Position numbers and translations under genes: made by a program
The notes under the pieces: generated by a model
Databases searched by the model: none
What the model saw: only the letters and a program-made list of their open reading frames with translations
What the model was told of the DNA's origin: nothing
In this document: positions 53,962-64,000 of the stretch, piece after piece
How positions within the stretch are numbered: the stretch's first letter is position 1
How the letters are laid out: each line of letters opens with the position of its first letter
Assembly (NCBI GenBank): GCA_009995595.1
Contig: JAACPE010000001.1
Span: forward strand, 310,001 to 374,000
Direction: 5' to 3'
Origin: Alphaproteobacteria bacterium
Lineage (GTDB): Bacteria > Pseudomonadota > Alphaproteobacteria > Micavibrionales > Micavibrionaceae
Length of the DNA: 64,000 bases

Positions 53962-54360
53962 ATGAGTCGCGAATACGCCATTAAACGCATTAAAGAAGCC
54001 CTTCATTTGACCCGTGGGAATGAAACCAAAGCGCGTCAGCAAATTGCTGCGTGGTGCTTGGAAGATATGAAACTGCTATCTGCTTTAACCAAGCCGCACA
54101 TGATGGGTATTATTGCACACGCTGTTGGACGCGTTGTGAGTGGCAAGACTGAACCTCAAGAAGTCACATCGCCTTATATTAAAGCCGCCAGTGAAAAAGA
54201 AGGATCATTCGGTATGGAAATCCTAAAAACAATTGCGGGCGGTGAAACCAATCAATTTGGTCAAGAAAGCATGGGACGACCCATTCGCAAGCAAGGCGCT
54301 TCGCAACAGCATATTGATGCCATACGCCTGATGGTCGAAAAAAGTCAGTCTAAGAAGTAG
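53962..54360 (+). CDS. conserved hypothetical protein
   Basis: The 132-residue protein is not recognised. It looks largely helical, with YAIKRIKEALHLTRGNETKARQQIAAW at the start and a second helix LSALTKPHMMGIIAHAVGRVV, then a polar C-terminus. No membrane segment or catalytic motif is seen. GGAG precedes the ATG. It lies between mfd and the phosphotransferase gene, 11 bp before the latter. Confidence 0.65.
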   Translation: MSREYAIKRIKEALHLTRGNETKARQQIAAWCLEDMKLLSALTKPHMMGIIAHAVGRVVSGKTEPQEVTSPYIKAASEKEGSFGMEILKTIAGGETNQFGQESMGRPIRKQGASQQHIDAIRLMVEKSQSKK

Positions 54361-54371
54361 CTCCAAATTCA

Positions 54372-55379
54372 ATGAGCGCGGTGCAACACCCAATTACCCA
54401 AGATGATATTACGCATTTTCTCAATCAACAGGGTTGGGGTGAGGCTACGTATCAACCACTTGGGGCTGATATGGGGCTGCGTCGATATGCGCGTTTAAAA
54501 CGTGGCAATCAAACTGCTTTATTCATGGATATGTCACGGGCGGGGATATTAGAAACAGGTCTAGATGCCTTCGTGACGCTCGCACAGCATTTTTCAAAAA
54601 ATGGGGTCAATGCCCCTAAGATTATTGCGTATGATCTAGATACAGGTCTCTCCATAATCGAAGACTTTGGCAGCATTAGTTTTGGGCAAGCACGTAAACA
54701 AGGTGAAAGCGACAGTCTTATATACCAAAAAGCGACAGATGTCCTGATGGCTATTCGTGATAGTGCAAAAGCAAATACGCTTGAATTAAATGGTTACCAA
54801 GACACACTTATTCGTAAGCGCCTTCATCAATTTGTCGATTATTATATGCCGCTGGGGGCGGGGCGGTTAACCACACAGGCCGATCAAGATGAGTTTCAGG
54901 CCGTGTTAAAACAGATTGAAAAGACTTTGCCGCCATGTCCCATGGCGATATGTCATGCAGATTTTCATCTTGAAAATTTGATGTGGTGTCCTGATAAACC
55001 TGATGGATATGGTTTGATTGACTTCCAAGACGCATTTTGGGGACCGATGCCTTATGACTTGCTCAATTTATTAGAAGATGCGCGGCAAACCGTTCCAGCA
55101 GATATCAAACAAGCGATGAAGGATCGCTATTGCAACGGCATGAATAGCGAAGATCGCGCGGTTTTTGATGATTGGTATACTTATATGTCGATGCATTTTC
55201 ATTGCCGCGTTATTGGTTTATTTATTAAATTCGCCAGAGAAAACGGCGGCACTCAGTTTTTAGATCATATTCCACGTCTGCAGGAATATATTAGGAATAA
55301 TCTACAAAATCCACATCTCAAGCCCTTGCAAGAGTTTATGTCTCGTCATAAAGTTTCTTTTGAAATTATTCTATCGTAA
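54372..55379 (+). CDS. aminoglycoside-phosphotransferase-family sugar kinase (AmgK-like)
   Basis: The 335-residue protein belongs to the APH/choline-kinase fold. The Brenner motif is AICHADFHLENLMW and the metal-binding LIDFQDAFWGPMPYD follows. Homologues in this class (AmgK) phosphorylate N-acetylmuramic acid or GlcNAc at C1 in peptidoglycan recycling, often encoded beside tsaE and murU, neither of which is present here. The substrate is therefore inferred from overall similarity only. Confidence 0.8.
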   Translation: MSAVQHPITQDDITHFLNQQGWGEATYQPLGADMGLRRYARLKRGNQTALFMDMSRAGILETGLDAFVTLAQHFSKNGVNAPKIIAYDLDTGLSIIEDFGSISFGQARKQGESDSLIYQKATDVLMAIRDSAKANTLELNGYQDTLIRKRLHQFVDYYMPLGAGRLTTQADQDEFQAVLKQIEKTLPPCPMAICHADFHLENLMWCPDKPDGYGLIDFQDAFWGPMPYDLLNLLEDARQTVPADIKQAMKDRYCNGMNSEDRAVFDDWYTYMSMHFHCRVIGLFIKFARENGGTQFLDHIPRLQEYIRNNLQNPHLKPLQEFMSRHKVSFEIILS

Positions 55380-55388
55380 CGCCATTGA

Positions 55389-58038
<2,650 letters not shown>

Positions 58039-58174
58039 GTATTCCCTCTTCGAAAGCGAGTAATTTTATAATTACTTTCTTGCGATAATTATGCGTTCTT
58101 TTTTATAAAAAGCAAAAGAGAAATTTTTTAAAAAGGATTTATTATCATAACTTTGTGGAAAACCTATTTGGAAT

Positions 58175-59422
58175 TTAGTCTTTTTTCCCTAAGGTAAAAA
58201 GACGGCGGACCCAATTTTCTTTTTTAGTCTCTGTTTGAGGGGGTTGTTTTTTGCGGTCACAGTTTCGCACTAAAATGTCACAAACATGGTCAAGCTGACT
58301 TTCGTTTTCCTCCATGATGGATTCTGCAAAATCACGAAGTTTTCTCAAATTTTCAGGTGATCCATCATCAATTTCAATATTGGGTGTATCAGGGGAGCGA
58401 TCTAAAATTGTTTTGTTAAACATATAAAGATCATCTCCAAGCTCTGTTACAAAGCTGTGCGATAAGGCGCTTTCTGAGGCATGAAAGAAGATATTGATAA
58501 GGGGCAAATCATTCACAGGGTCTACAACACCCAGCGATCCATATTTATTCCATTTGTCTTTTGTGATGGAGCGGTTGGCATGTCCTGTTCCAAGACCTAT
58601 CATCACGAGTTTCTGATGGGGGTCTAGCTGTTTTCTTAGGGACCCATAATAAGACACGCCCGGGTTATCAAAGATATTACCATCAATTCCAGCGTATTCT
58701 TTAACCCCGCGCTCATCATTCCATTCAATAGGAAAATGATGGCAAGGAAAATAAGTGGGCGCGGCGCAGCTTGCCATGACAGCGTCATAGAGACTCACAT
58801 TTGGGGTATTGTTTAAGCGGTGCTGGCCATTATTAAGCCTCATGTTTCTGAGCCATACGGCATGCCCGCCTTCTTGGGCGTAATGGCGCATCCCATTTGT
58901 TGGGTTCGCTGTGTAGAAGCCATCAGGCGTGTTTGCCCCGTTAATGCTATAAAATGGAATAACTAAACTCTTTAAACTGTCTGAGAGTCGTGCATCTCCA
59001 TATAGGGCCTTCAGCGCTGTACCCAGGTTGTTAGGATTATAATGACCATGTTTAAAAACACTCTCAAGTTGAGAAAACTTCGTCATACGATTGTTAAAAT
59101 CATGGAGAAGGCCGCGCAGCTCTCGAAAACGATCGCGCGGGAAAATATTTTGTGCCTCGCGTTCATAAAAACGCACCAAATGCCGTGCGTGATATTTGCA
59201 ACGATCCGGATGGTCAGGGTGAGGCAAGGTCATTGCGGCGTTTAATATGGCACCTGTTGAAGGCCCGCAAAAAATATCGACCATCTCGCTCATACGATGC
59301 CCCGTCTTTTTTTCTATCCGTGTCATGATATGTGCAGGGATAAGGCCACGAAGGCCGCCGCCATAATTAAACAGGGCGATCACAGGTTCTTTTGTATCGT
59401 TTTGAGTGTTGGGTGCGGTCAT
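58175..59422 (-). CDS. patatin-like phospholipase
   Basis: The 415-residue protein shows the patatin catalytic elements: oxyanion loop GGGLRG (residues 21-26), nucleophile elbow GPSTG (Ser55) and the Asp of the dyad in GIDGNIFDNPG. It should hydrolyse acyl chains of membrane lipids. There is no signal peptide, so it is cytosolic or injected. A C-terminal charged segment (RKKQPPQTETKKEN) is unusual. CapV-type immune effectors are patatins, but no CD-NTase gene is near, so a defence role is not supported. Confidence 0.88.
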   Translation of the reverse strand: MTAPNTQNDTKEPVIALFNYGGGLRGLIPAHIMTRIEKKTGHRMSEMVDIFCGPSTGAILNAAMTLPHPDHPDRCKYHARHLVRFYEREAQNIFPRDRFRELRGLLHDFNNRMTKFSQLESVFKHGHYNPNNLGTALKALYGDARLSDSLKSLVIPFYSINGANTPDGFYTANPTNGMRHYAQEGGHAVWLRNMRLNNGQHRLNNTPNVSLYDAVMASCAAPTYFPCHHFPIEWNDERGVKEYAGIDGNIFDNPGVSYYGSLRKQLDPHQKLVMIGLGTGHANRSITKDKWNKYGSLGVVDPVNDLPLINIFFHASESALSHSFVTELGDDLYMFNKTILDRSPDTPNIEIDDGSPENLRKLRDFAESIMEENESQLDHVCDILVRNCDRKKQPPQTETKKENWVRRLFTLGKKD

Positions 59423-59521
59423 AGGAAAGTCAGAAAACCAGTCTAGAAAGAGAAAAACAAATCACATTCTGTATTATGCCTATACTTGGCTTGAATGCAA
59501 AGAGCGCGGAGAATTTTAGGC

Positions 59522-59559
59522 AAAAAAAACCGGGCCAAACTTCCATAGGAAGCGCCCGG
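59522..59559 (-). terminator. intrinsic terminator of the trxB-lysR unit
   Basis: Read on the minus strand, CCGGGC pairs with GCCCGG, with an inner TTCC/GGAA stem, and eight T residues follow. It ends the trxB-LysR transcript. The rest of the 331-bp space 59423-59753 shows no gene or other element that I can support. Confidence 0.8.
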
Positions 59560-59753
59560 CGAGTTGAACAGGGAGGTTTCACGTCATAGACGTAGGATTA
59601 TAAAATAACCCTTATTGCACTAAGCAATGATGGTCTTATAGGGATGTTCGTTTGCTTTTGCTAGGGAAAAATTCACTTAAAACAAAGTTTTTTAACATGC
59701 ATGTGTATAGAGTAAAGCGCGATGCCTTAAAGCTGATTGAGAAGCAAAGCGCA

Positions 59754-60644
59754 CTAAAAGTTTGTTTTTGTAATGTTTTTGAGCAAGAACTCACGTAACA
59801 CTTCAATGCGGCTGGAATGCTTACGCTCTTCTGGATATACATAGTACATTTTCACTGGTGGGCGCTCAATAGAGGGTAAAACAAAATCAATATTATCATC
59901 ACGCGCGATTAAATAATCGGGCAATGAAGCAAGGCCTGCTCCACTGCTAACAGCTTCGTAAATAGAATAAAGTGAATTCATCCGTGTAAGGTTTGGATTG
60001 TTCTCTGTCTCAACACCTGCTTTTTTAAAGAGCCAGTTTGGTTCAATAAAGGGGGCGGTTCCCCCCTGTGTGTAACCAATTAAGGAGTGATTGCGTAGCT
60101 CTTTCGTAGTCTTTGGCAGGCTATGTTTGGCGATGTAATCACGGCTGGCGCATATATGAAAATGAATATCGGTCAAGTGGATTTGTACCATGTCCGCAAC
60201 GTCTGTTTCATAAAGACGAATAGCCGCGTCTGCCTCACTCATGCTGAGGTTAAGAACGCGGTCATCAAGAATGAGGCTCACTTCTAACGCGGGATAAAGC
60301 TCTTTTAATTCTCTAACCTGCGGGGCGAGCCATGTTGAGCCAATAAATTCTGGTACAGTAATTCGCAGTGGCCCAGAGGGAAGCGCCTTTGAATCGGCAA
60401 GTTGGCTCTCAATCATGGAGAGTTTAGAAAAGATTTCACGCGCCGTTTTGGCAAGAAGCTCCCCTTGCTCCGTTAAGATTAAACCGCGCGCATGACGATG
60501 AAAAAGTTTAGTATCAATACTATCTTCAAGAGAGCTTATTTGGCGAGAGACTGCAGATTGGCTTAGGCCGAGCGCTTCGCCGCCATGAGTAAAGCTACCC
60601 GCCTGCGCTACAGCGTGAAATATTCTGAGTTTGTCCCAATCCAT
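59754..60644 (-). CDS. LysR-type transcriptional regulator (LsrB/VtlR-like)
   Basis: The 296-residue protein has an N-terminal winged helix-turn-helix (KLRIFHAVAQAGSFTHGGEAL, SQSAVSRQISSLE) and a LysR effector domain. Its start overlaps the trxB stop. The trxB-LysR pair is conserved in rhizobia and Brucella, where LsrB/VtlR control envelope and oxidative stress genes, so I infer orthology from context. Only one cysteine is present (HICAS), fewer than in redox-sensing LsrB, so cysteine-based sensing of that type is doubtful here. Confidence 0.88.
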   Translation of the reverse strand: MDWDKLRIFHAVAQAGSFTHGGEALGLSQSAVSRQISSLEDSIDTKLFHRHARGLILTEQGELLAKTAREIFSKLSMIESQLADSKALPSGPLRITVPEFIGSTWLAPQVRELKELYPALEVSLILDDRVLNLSMSEADAAIRLYETDVADMVQIHLTDIHFHICASRDYIAKHSLPKTTKELRNHSLIGYTQGGTAPFIEPNWLFKKAGVETENNPNLTRMNSLYSIYEAVSSGAGLASLPDYLIARDDNIDFVLPSIERPPVKMYYVYPEERKHSSRIEVLREFLLKNITKTNF

Positions 60645-61639
60645 TATGCAGCTTCCTCATTATTCTGGTTTGCTTCTAGTGTGGCAATAAATTTATCAGC
60701 TTCAAGCGCAGCCATACAGCCCATTCCCGCGGCGGTTACGGCCTGTCGGTAGGTCTTATCCTTCACGTCCCCTGCGGCATAGACACCTGGAATATTGGTT
60801 GCTGTTGAATCGGGGGCGGTAATAAGATAGCCCTCTTTATCCATATCAAGCTTACCTTTAAATAATTCTGTCGCTGGGTCATGGCCAATCGCGATGAAGA
60901 TACCATCGAGATCAATTTCTTCAAGGCTCCCGTCTTTTGTACTTTTGAGACGCACGCCAGTTACACCAGGGTTGTCACCTTGGCCGATTTCAACGCCAAG
61001 GATTTCGTCGACTTCTCTGTCCCATTTAACGTCGATTTTAGGGTGCTTAAATAGGCGATCTTGCATAATACGTTCTGCACGCAGTTCATTGCGGCGGTGA
61101 ATAAGTGTTACTTTTTCGCACATATTGGCTAGAAAGAGCGCTTCTTCAACAGCAGAGTTCCCGCCACCAACAACAGCAACTTTTTTATTCTTAAAGAAAA
61201 ATCCATCGCAAGTGGCGCAAGCAGAAACACCCATATTCTGGAATTTTTGTTCTGATTCTAAGCCAAGCCAACGTGCCTTTGCTCCTGTTGTTATAATAAC
61301 CGTATCGCCAGTGTAAGTTGTTCCAGAGTCATCGGTTGCTTTAAAGGGATGAGAAGAGAAATCAACGTCAACAATATTATCTTGGATAGTGACTGTCCCT
61401 ACATTTTCGGCCTGTGTCCGCATTTGTTCCATAAGCCATGGCCCTTGGATAGGATCAGCAAAGCCTGGGTAGTTTTCGACCTCAGTGGTTATTGTAAGCT
61501 GTCCTCCGGGCTGAATCCCTAAAAACTGAATAGGCTTTAGATTGGCGCGGGCAGCGTAAATTGCGGCTGTGTAGCCTGCAGGGCCAGAGCCAATAATAAG
61601 AACTTTTGTATGTGTATTGTTTTTATCGGTGTCAGACAT
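60644..61639 (-). CDS. trxB: thioredoxin-disulfide reductase
   Basis: TrxB reduces thioredoxin using NADPH and FAD. The 331-residue protein has the FAD motif IIGSGPAGYTAA, the redox-active CATC (Cys141, Cys144), the NADPH motif VVGGGNSAVEEA and the C-terminal PGVYAAGDVKD. The length is typical. It is the first gene of a unit with the LysR regulator gene. Confidence 0.96.
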   Translation of the reverse strand: MSDTDKNNTHTKVLIIGSGPAGYTAAIYAARANLKPIQFLGIQPGGQLTITTEVENYPGFADPIQGPWLMEQMRTQAENVGTVTIQDNIVDVDFSSHPFKATDDSGTTYTGDTVIITTGAKARWLGLESEQKFQNMGVSACATCDGFFFKNKKVAVVGGGNSAVEEALFLANMCEKVTLIHRRNELRAERIMQDRLFKHPKIDVKWDREVDEILGVEIGQGDNPGVTGVRLKSTKDGSLEEIDLDGIFIAIGHDPATELFKGKLDMDKEGYLITAPDSTATNIPGVYAAGDVKDKTYRQAVTAAGMGCMAALEADKFIATLEANQNNEEAA

Positions 61640-61773
61640 TTGGAACTCCAGTAATTTCGTTATTTTTTAATGCGCGAAGGCGACCTTCACAAGGCTGTTT
61701 TTAAACCTATCCACCACAGTGTATGACAATATGGTTTGACTAGCTATTCGCTAAATAAAGGGCAAGGGTTACT

Positions 61774-62718
61774 CTAAAGCCCCATTTTCTTAACTATTTC
61801 GCGTGCTATTTTTTGTGCATCATGAAGCGGCTCATACTCCCATTGCTCAATTGACCCATCAAAGCTTTTTATAACACCACGTTTTTTAAGATGGTTGTGA
61901 AAGCGATTAAACTTATTGGAGCCACCTTCAAGGGGGACAATATAGACAGGCTTACCTGTTGTCCCTGCATCAGAAATCATCGACGTACTTTCTTCGGTAA
62001 CAATAATATAATCCGCCCAAGCGAGCATGCCGAAATAGGGGTTTTTGCTCTTGTGATCCCAAATGAAATTATAAGTTTTACCTAATTGATTTTCAATGAT
62101 TTTTTGGCATTCTATGGATGTTCTTCTAGATGTTGTAATCATCAAAGAGGCTGTAATGAGTTTAAGCTGATCGCATAGGTTATGCGTTGCTTCTGGTGTT
62201 AGTTTATAGCTATTGCTATCGCCGCCAATAAGCACTGCTATGCGCGGGTTTTTTAAGTCAGAAAACTGCCCGTGGAATTCGCTTTTTGCCGCGGCAAGGC
62301 CAGGCATCGTGATACGGTTTGGCGCGCCATCGGTTACAATGACGTTGTTGCCCCGTGTTTTGTCGTGATGCGGTACCGCAACCAAATCAAATTGTTTTGG
62401 ATTAACGCGCGGGTCTTGGATAAAAACGACAAAGCTTTTTCCTTTTGATGCTTTTTTAATGTAACGCGCTGCTGATATGGCTTTTCGCCCTGAGGCAAGG
62501 ACAAGATCGGGCCAAGGGCCGTTAAATTTTGGTGAAAAAGTCGATGCACGCTCAAAACCCAAAATAGGGGAGAGTTTATTCCATGGAAATGTAAGGGATA
62601 TGCGTTTAATATCTGGCGTAATACCTAGGGCTTCTGCGACCCCTAAACATTGGTTTTCCGTGCCTGCCATGCCTTCGGTCACAACCCAACAGGTTAATGA
62701 ATTAATGTTTTTAGCCAT
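61774..62718 (-). CDS. mitochondrial fission ELM1 family protein
   Basis: The 314-residue protein matches the ELM1 family (DUF1022), which is widespread in alphaproteobacteria and plants and is glycosyltransferase-like in fold. Visible features are the N-terminal VVTEGMAGTENQCLGVAEALG, LVLASGRKAI, VFIQDPRV and VLIGGDSNSY. The bacterial function is not established; genomes often list it as a nucleoside-diphosphate-sugar epimerase, for which the sequence gives no support. It is divergent from the Lrp gene. Confidence 0.88.
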   Translation of the reverse strand: MAKNINSLTCWVVTEGMAGTENQCLGVAEALGITPDIKRISLTFPWNKLSPILGFERASTFSPKFNGPWPDLVLASGRKAISAARYIKKASKGKSFVVFIQDPRVNPKQFDLVAVPHHDKTRGNNVIVTDGAPNRITMPGLAAAKSEFHGQFSDLKNPRIAVLIGGDSNSYKLTPEATHNLCDQLKLITASLMITTSRRTSIECQKIIENQLGKTYNFIWDHKSKNPYFGMLAWADYIIVTEESTSMISDAGTTGKPVYIVPLEGGSNKFNRFHNHLKKRGVIKSFDGSIEQWEYEPLHDAQKIAREIVKKMGL

Positions 62719-62834
62719 AAAATAATTAACTTCCTTTATTGTGCGAAAAACGCTTGAAGTTCGCAGAATGGAACTTTATACCAATGTTTAAGCAAATCTC
62801 ACAATAAAGATACTCATTTCAGAAAGAATATTTC

Positions 62835-63311
62835 ATGCGCCGGATTAAACTGGATAAAATTGATCGTAAAATCCTTCATGATCTTCAATCCGATGGACGT
62901 ATTACAAATGTTGAGCTTTCTAAAAACGCTGGAATTTCTGCGCCGCCGTGCTTGCGTCGTGTGAAGGCGTTAGAGGAAGCGGGGTATATTAAAGGATATT
63001 TTGCGCGCCTTGATCCCCAATTAATGGGATATGGCATTACCGTTTACGCGCAAATCAAGCTGAATTCTCAATCTGAAACTGATTTGAAGAAGTTCGAAAA
63101 GCAGTGCAATGATTGGCGTCAGGTGCGCGAGTGCCATATGCTCTCAGGTGAAGTTGATTTCTTGCTTCGTGTTGTCGCCCGTGACTGGGAGGGCTATCAG
63201 GCTTTTCTGACGGAGCATTTAACAGCCGCAGATAACGTGAGCTCTGTTAAAACAATGCTCCTTATCCGTAGTTCAAAAGAGCGCCCAGGCGTGCCTGTTG
63301 ACACTGAATAA
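62835..63311 (+). CDS. Lrp/AsnC family transcriptional regulator
   Basis: The 158-residue protein has an N-terminal helix-turn-helix (DRKILHDLQSDGRITNVELSKNAGISAPPCLRRVKALEE) and a C-terminal RAM ligand-binding domain (VRECHMLSGEVDFLLRVVARD). It would act as an amino-acid-responsive dimer or octamer. The target is unknown; ELM1 is encoded on the other side of the shared promoter region. Confidence 0.92.
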   Translation: MRRIKLDKIDRKILHDLQSDGRITNVELSKNAGISAPPCLRRVKALEEAGYIKGYFARLDPQLMGYGITVYAQIKLNSQSETDLKKFEKQCNDWRQVRECHMLSGEVDFLLRVVARDWEGYQAFLTEHLTAADNVSSVKTMLLIRSSKERPGVPVDTE

Positions 63312-63326
63312 GCGATACGAATAGCC

Positions 63327-63800
63327 TTAAACGTATTTCACATCTAAGATTTCGTAATCAACCTGACCACGCGGGGTTGTAACCTTCACGCTATCTCCTG
63401 TTGCTTTACCAATAAGGGCTTTTGCAATTGGTGATGTGATGGCAATCATGCCCTTATCCGCGTTTGATTCATACTGACCAACGATTTTTAGGGTTTTTTC
63501 TTCATCTGTTTCTTCATCAACAATTTTAACCGTTGCGCCGAACTTGATCGCGTTTCCACTAAATGTTTTGGGGTCAATCACTTGTGACGCGCCAATAGCT
63601 TGCTCTAAGTCTTTGATGCGGGCTTCGTTCATGCCTTGTTGTTCACGGGCCGCATGATATTCCGCGTTTTCTTTCAAATCACCATGCTCACGTGCCTCGG
63701 CAATCGCATCTACGATTTCAGGGCGTTTTATGGTTTTGCGCATCTTTAATTCCTCTTCAAGCGCTTTAAAACCTGCGGGCGTGATTGGAAACTTATCCAT
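63327..63800 (-). CDS. greA: transcription elongation factor GreA
   Basis: GreA stimulates cleavage of backtracked RNA in stalled RNA polymerase. The 157-residue protein has the N-terminal coiled coil with the acidic tip residues in [16 protein letters not shown] and the C-terminal FKBP-like domain ending [11 protein letters not shown]. The length is standard. It converges on the Lrp gene with 15 bp between stops. Confidence 0.96.
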   Translation of the reverse strand: MDKFPITPAGFKALEEELKMRKTIKRPEIVDAIAEAREHGDLKENAEYHAAREQQGMNEARIKDLEQAIGASQVIDPKTFSGNAIKFGATVKIVDEETDEEKTLKIVGQYESNADKGMIAITSPIAKALIGKATGDSVKVTTPRGQVDYEILDVKYV

Positions 63801-63840
63801 TGTCTTTATCTTTTCATTTAAGGGGTAAAAATAATAAAGC

Positions 63841-63866
63841 CCGCATTGGGAAAACCCATAAGGCGG
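63841..63866 (-). terminator. possible terminator in front of greA
   Basis: On the minus strand CCGC/GCGG and TGGG/CCCA arms form a stacked hairpin followed by CTTTATTATTTTT. It lies 40 bp upstream of greA and may end a transcript entering from the right, or act as a leader element. Confidence 0.4.
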
Positions 63867-63950
63867 ACTTCTATTAGCCGTAATATAATGGATAGCGTAT
63901 TAATCGTCAAGATCATGATATTCAGCCACTTAACACACTATATTTAGAGA

Positions 63951-63982
63951 AAAAGCCCCCTGAGTCATCAGAGGGCTTTTTT
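63951..63982 (+). terminator. bidirectional intrinsic terminator
   Basis: AAAAGCCC and GGGCTTTT form a stem with an inner CTGA/TCAG, with A- and T-tracts on both sides. It probably ends a minus-strand gene lying beyond the right edge of the window. Confidence 0.7.
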
Positions 63983-64000
63983 AAATATTGCCATAATAAC

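Noticed and set aside
58175-59422. Patatin as a CBASS (CapV-type) defence effector
   Set aside because: No CD-NTase or other CBASS gene is adjacent; neighbours are a hydrolase and the LysR-trxB pair.

Overview
The window looks like a chromosomal segment of a low-GC (by eye low-to-mid 40s %) alphaproteobacterium. The evidence is neighbourhoods usual in that class: gyrA next to coaD, recG/sdhE/mfd together, an LsrB/VtlR-type LysR gene overlapping trxB, an ELM1-family protein, and an AmgK-type kinase. The order cannot be fixed from the sequence alone. No prophage, insertion sequence, CRISPR array or rRNA operon was seen.

Layout. 1-2 kb: gyrA 3' end, a small membrane protein, coaD and tRNA-Lys(UUU). 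2-16 kb: a surface-polysaccharide cluster with three genes for a UDP-L-6-deoxy-HexNAc sugar (probably L-RhaNAc or L-QuiNAc), a Wzm/Wzt ABC exporter, two methyltransferases, an AsnB-like amidotransferase and four glycosyltransferase genes, one fused to a methyltransferase. 16-19.6 kb: two tandem flagellins whose variable domain is replaced by a LamG/concanavalin-like lectin fold, each behind a similar structured leader. 19.6-34.5 kb: a complete but scrambled alginate system (algF, I, 8, D, J, X, L, G, a fused algK-algE, algA with a frameshift, alg44), spread over at least five transcription units instead of the single Pseudomonas operon. An SGNH hydrolase gene heads the alg44 unit.

36-44 kb: single-chain glycyl-tRNA synthetase, then a tightly coupled minus-strand operon encoding an acyl carrier protein, an FkbH-type glyceryl-ACP synthase, a DltB-like MBOAT protein, a DltD-like SGNH protein and a previously unannotated 36-residue microprotein ending in FIYQGF, followed by a methyltransferase and a VOC protein. 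This resembles a teichoic-acid D-alanylation (Dlt) pathway in which the loading enzyme DltA is replaced by FkbH, so it may decorate the envelope with glycerate or a derivative. It is the best candidate for an undescribed system here.

43.5-64 kb: mostly housekeeping. It holds a DUF502 protein, a 5'-truncated cysE, an orphan 554-residue protein, recG, two membrane proteins, sdhE, mfd, an AmgK-like kinase, an aspartate-type aminotransferase, an alpha/beta hydrolase, a patatin, LysR-trxB, ELM1, Lrp and greA.

Taken together the accessory genes describe a cell surface programme: an ABC-exported polysaccharide, c-di-GMP-controlled acetylated alginate, lectin-bearing flagella and a second MBOAT-based acylation pathway. 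Two MBOAT/SGNH acylation machines (AlgI/J/X/F and the FkbH-linked one) lie within 24 kb.
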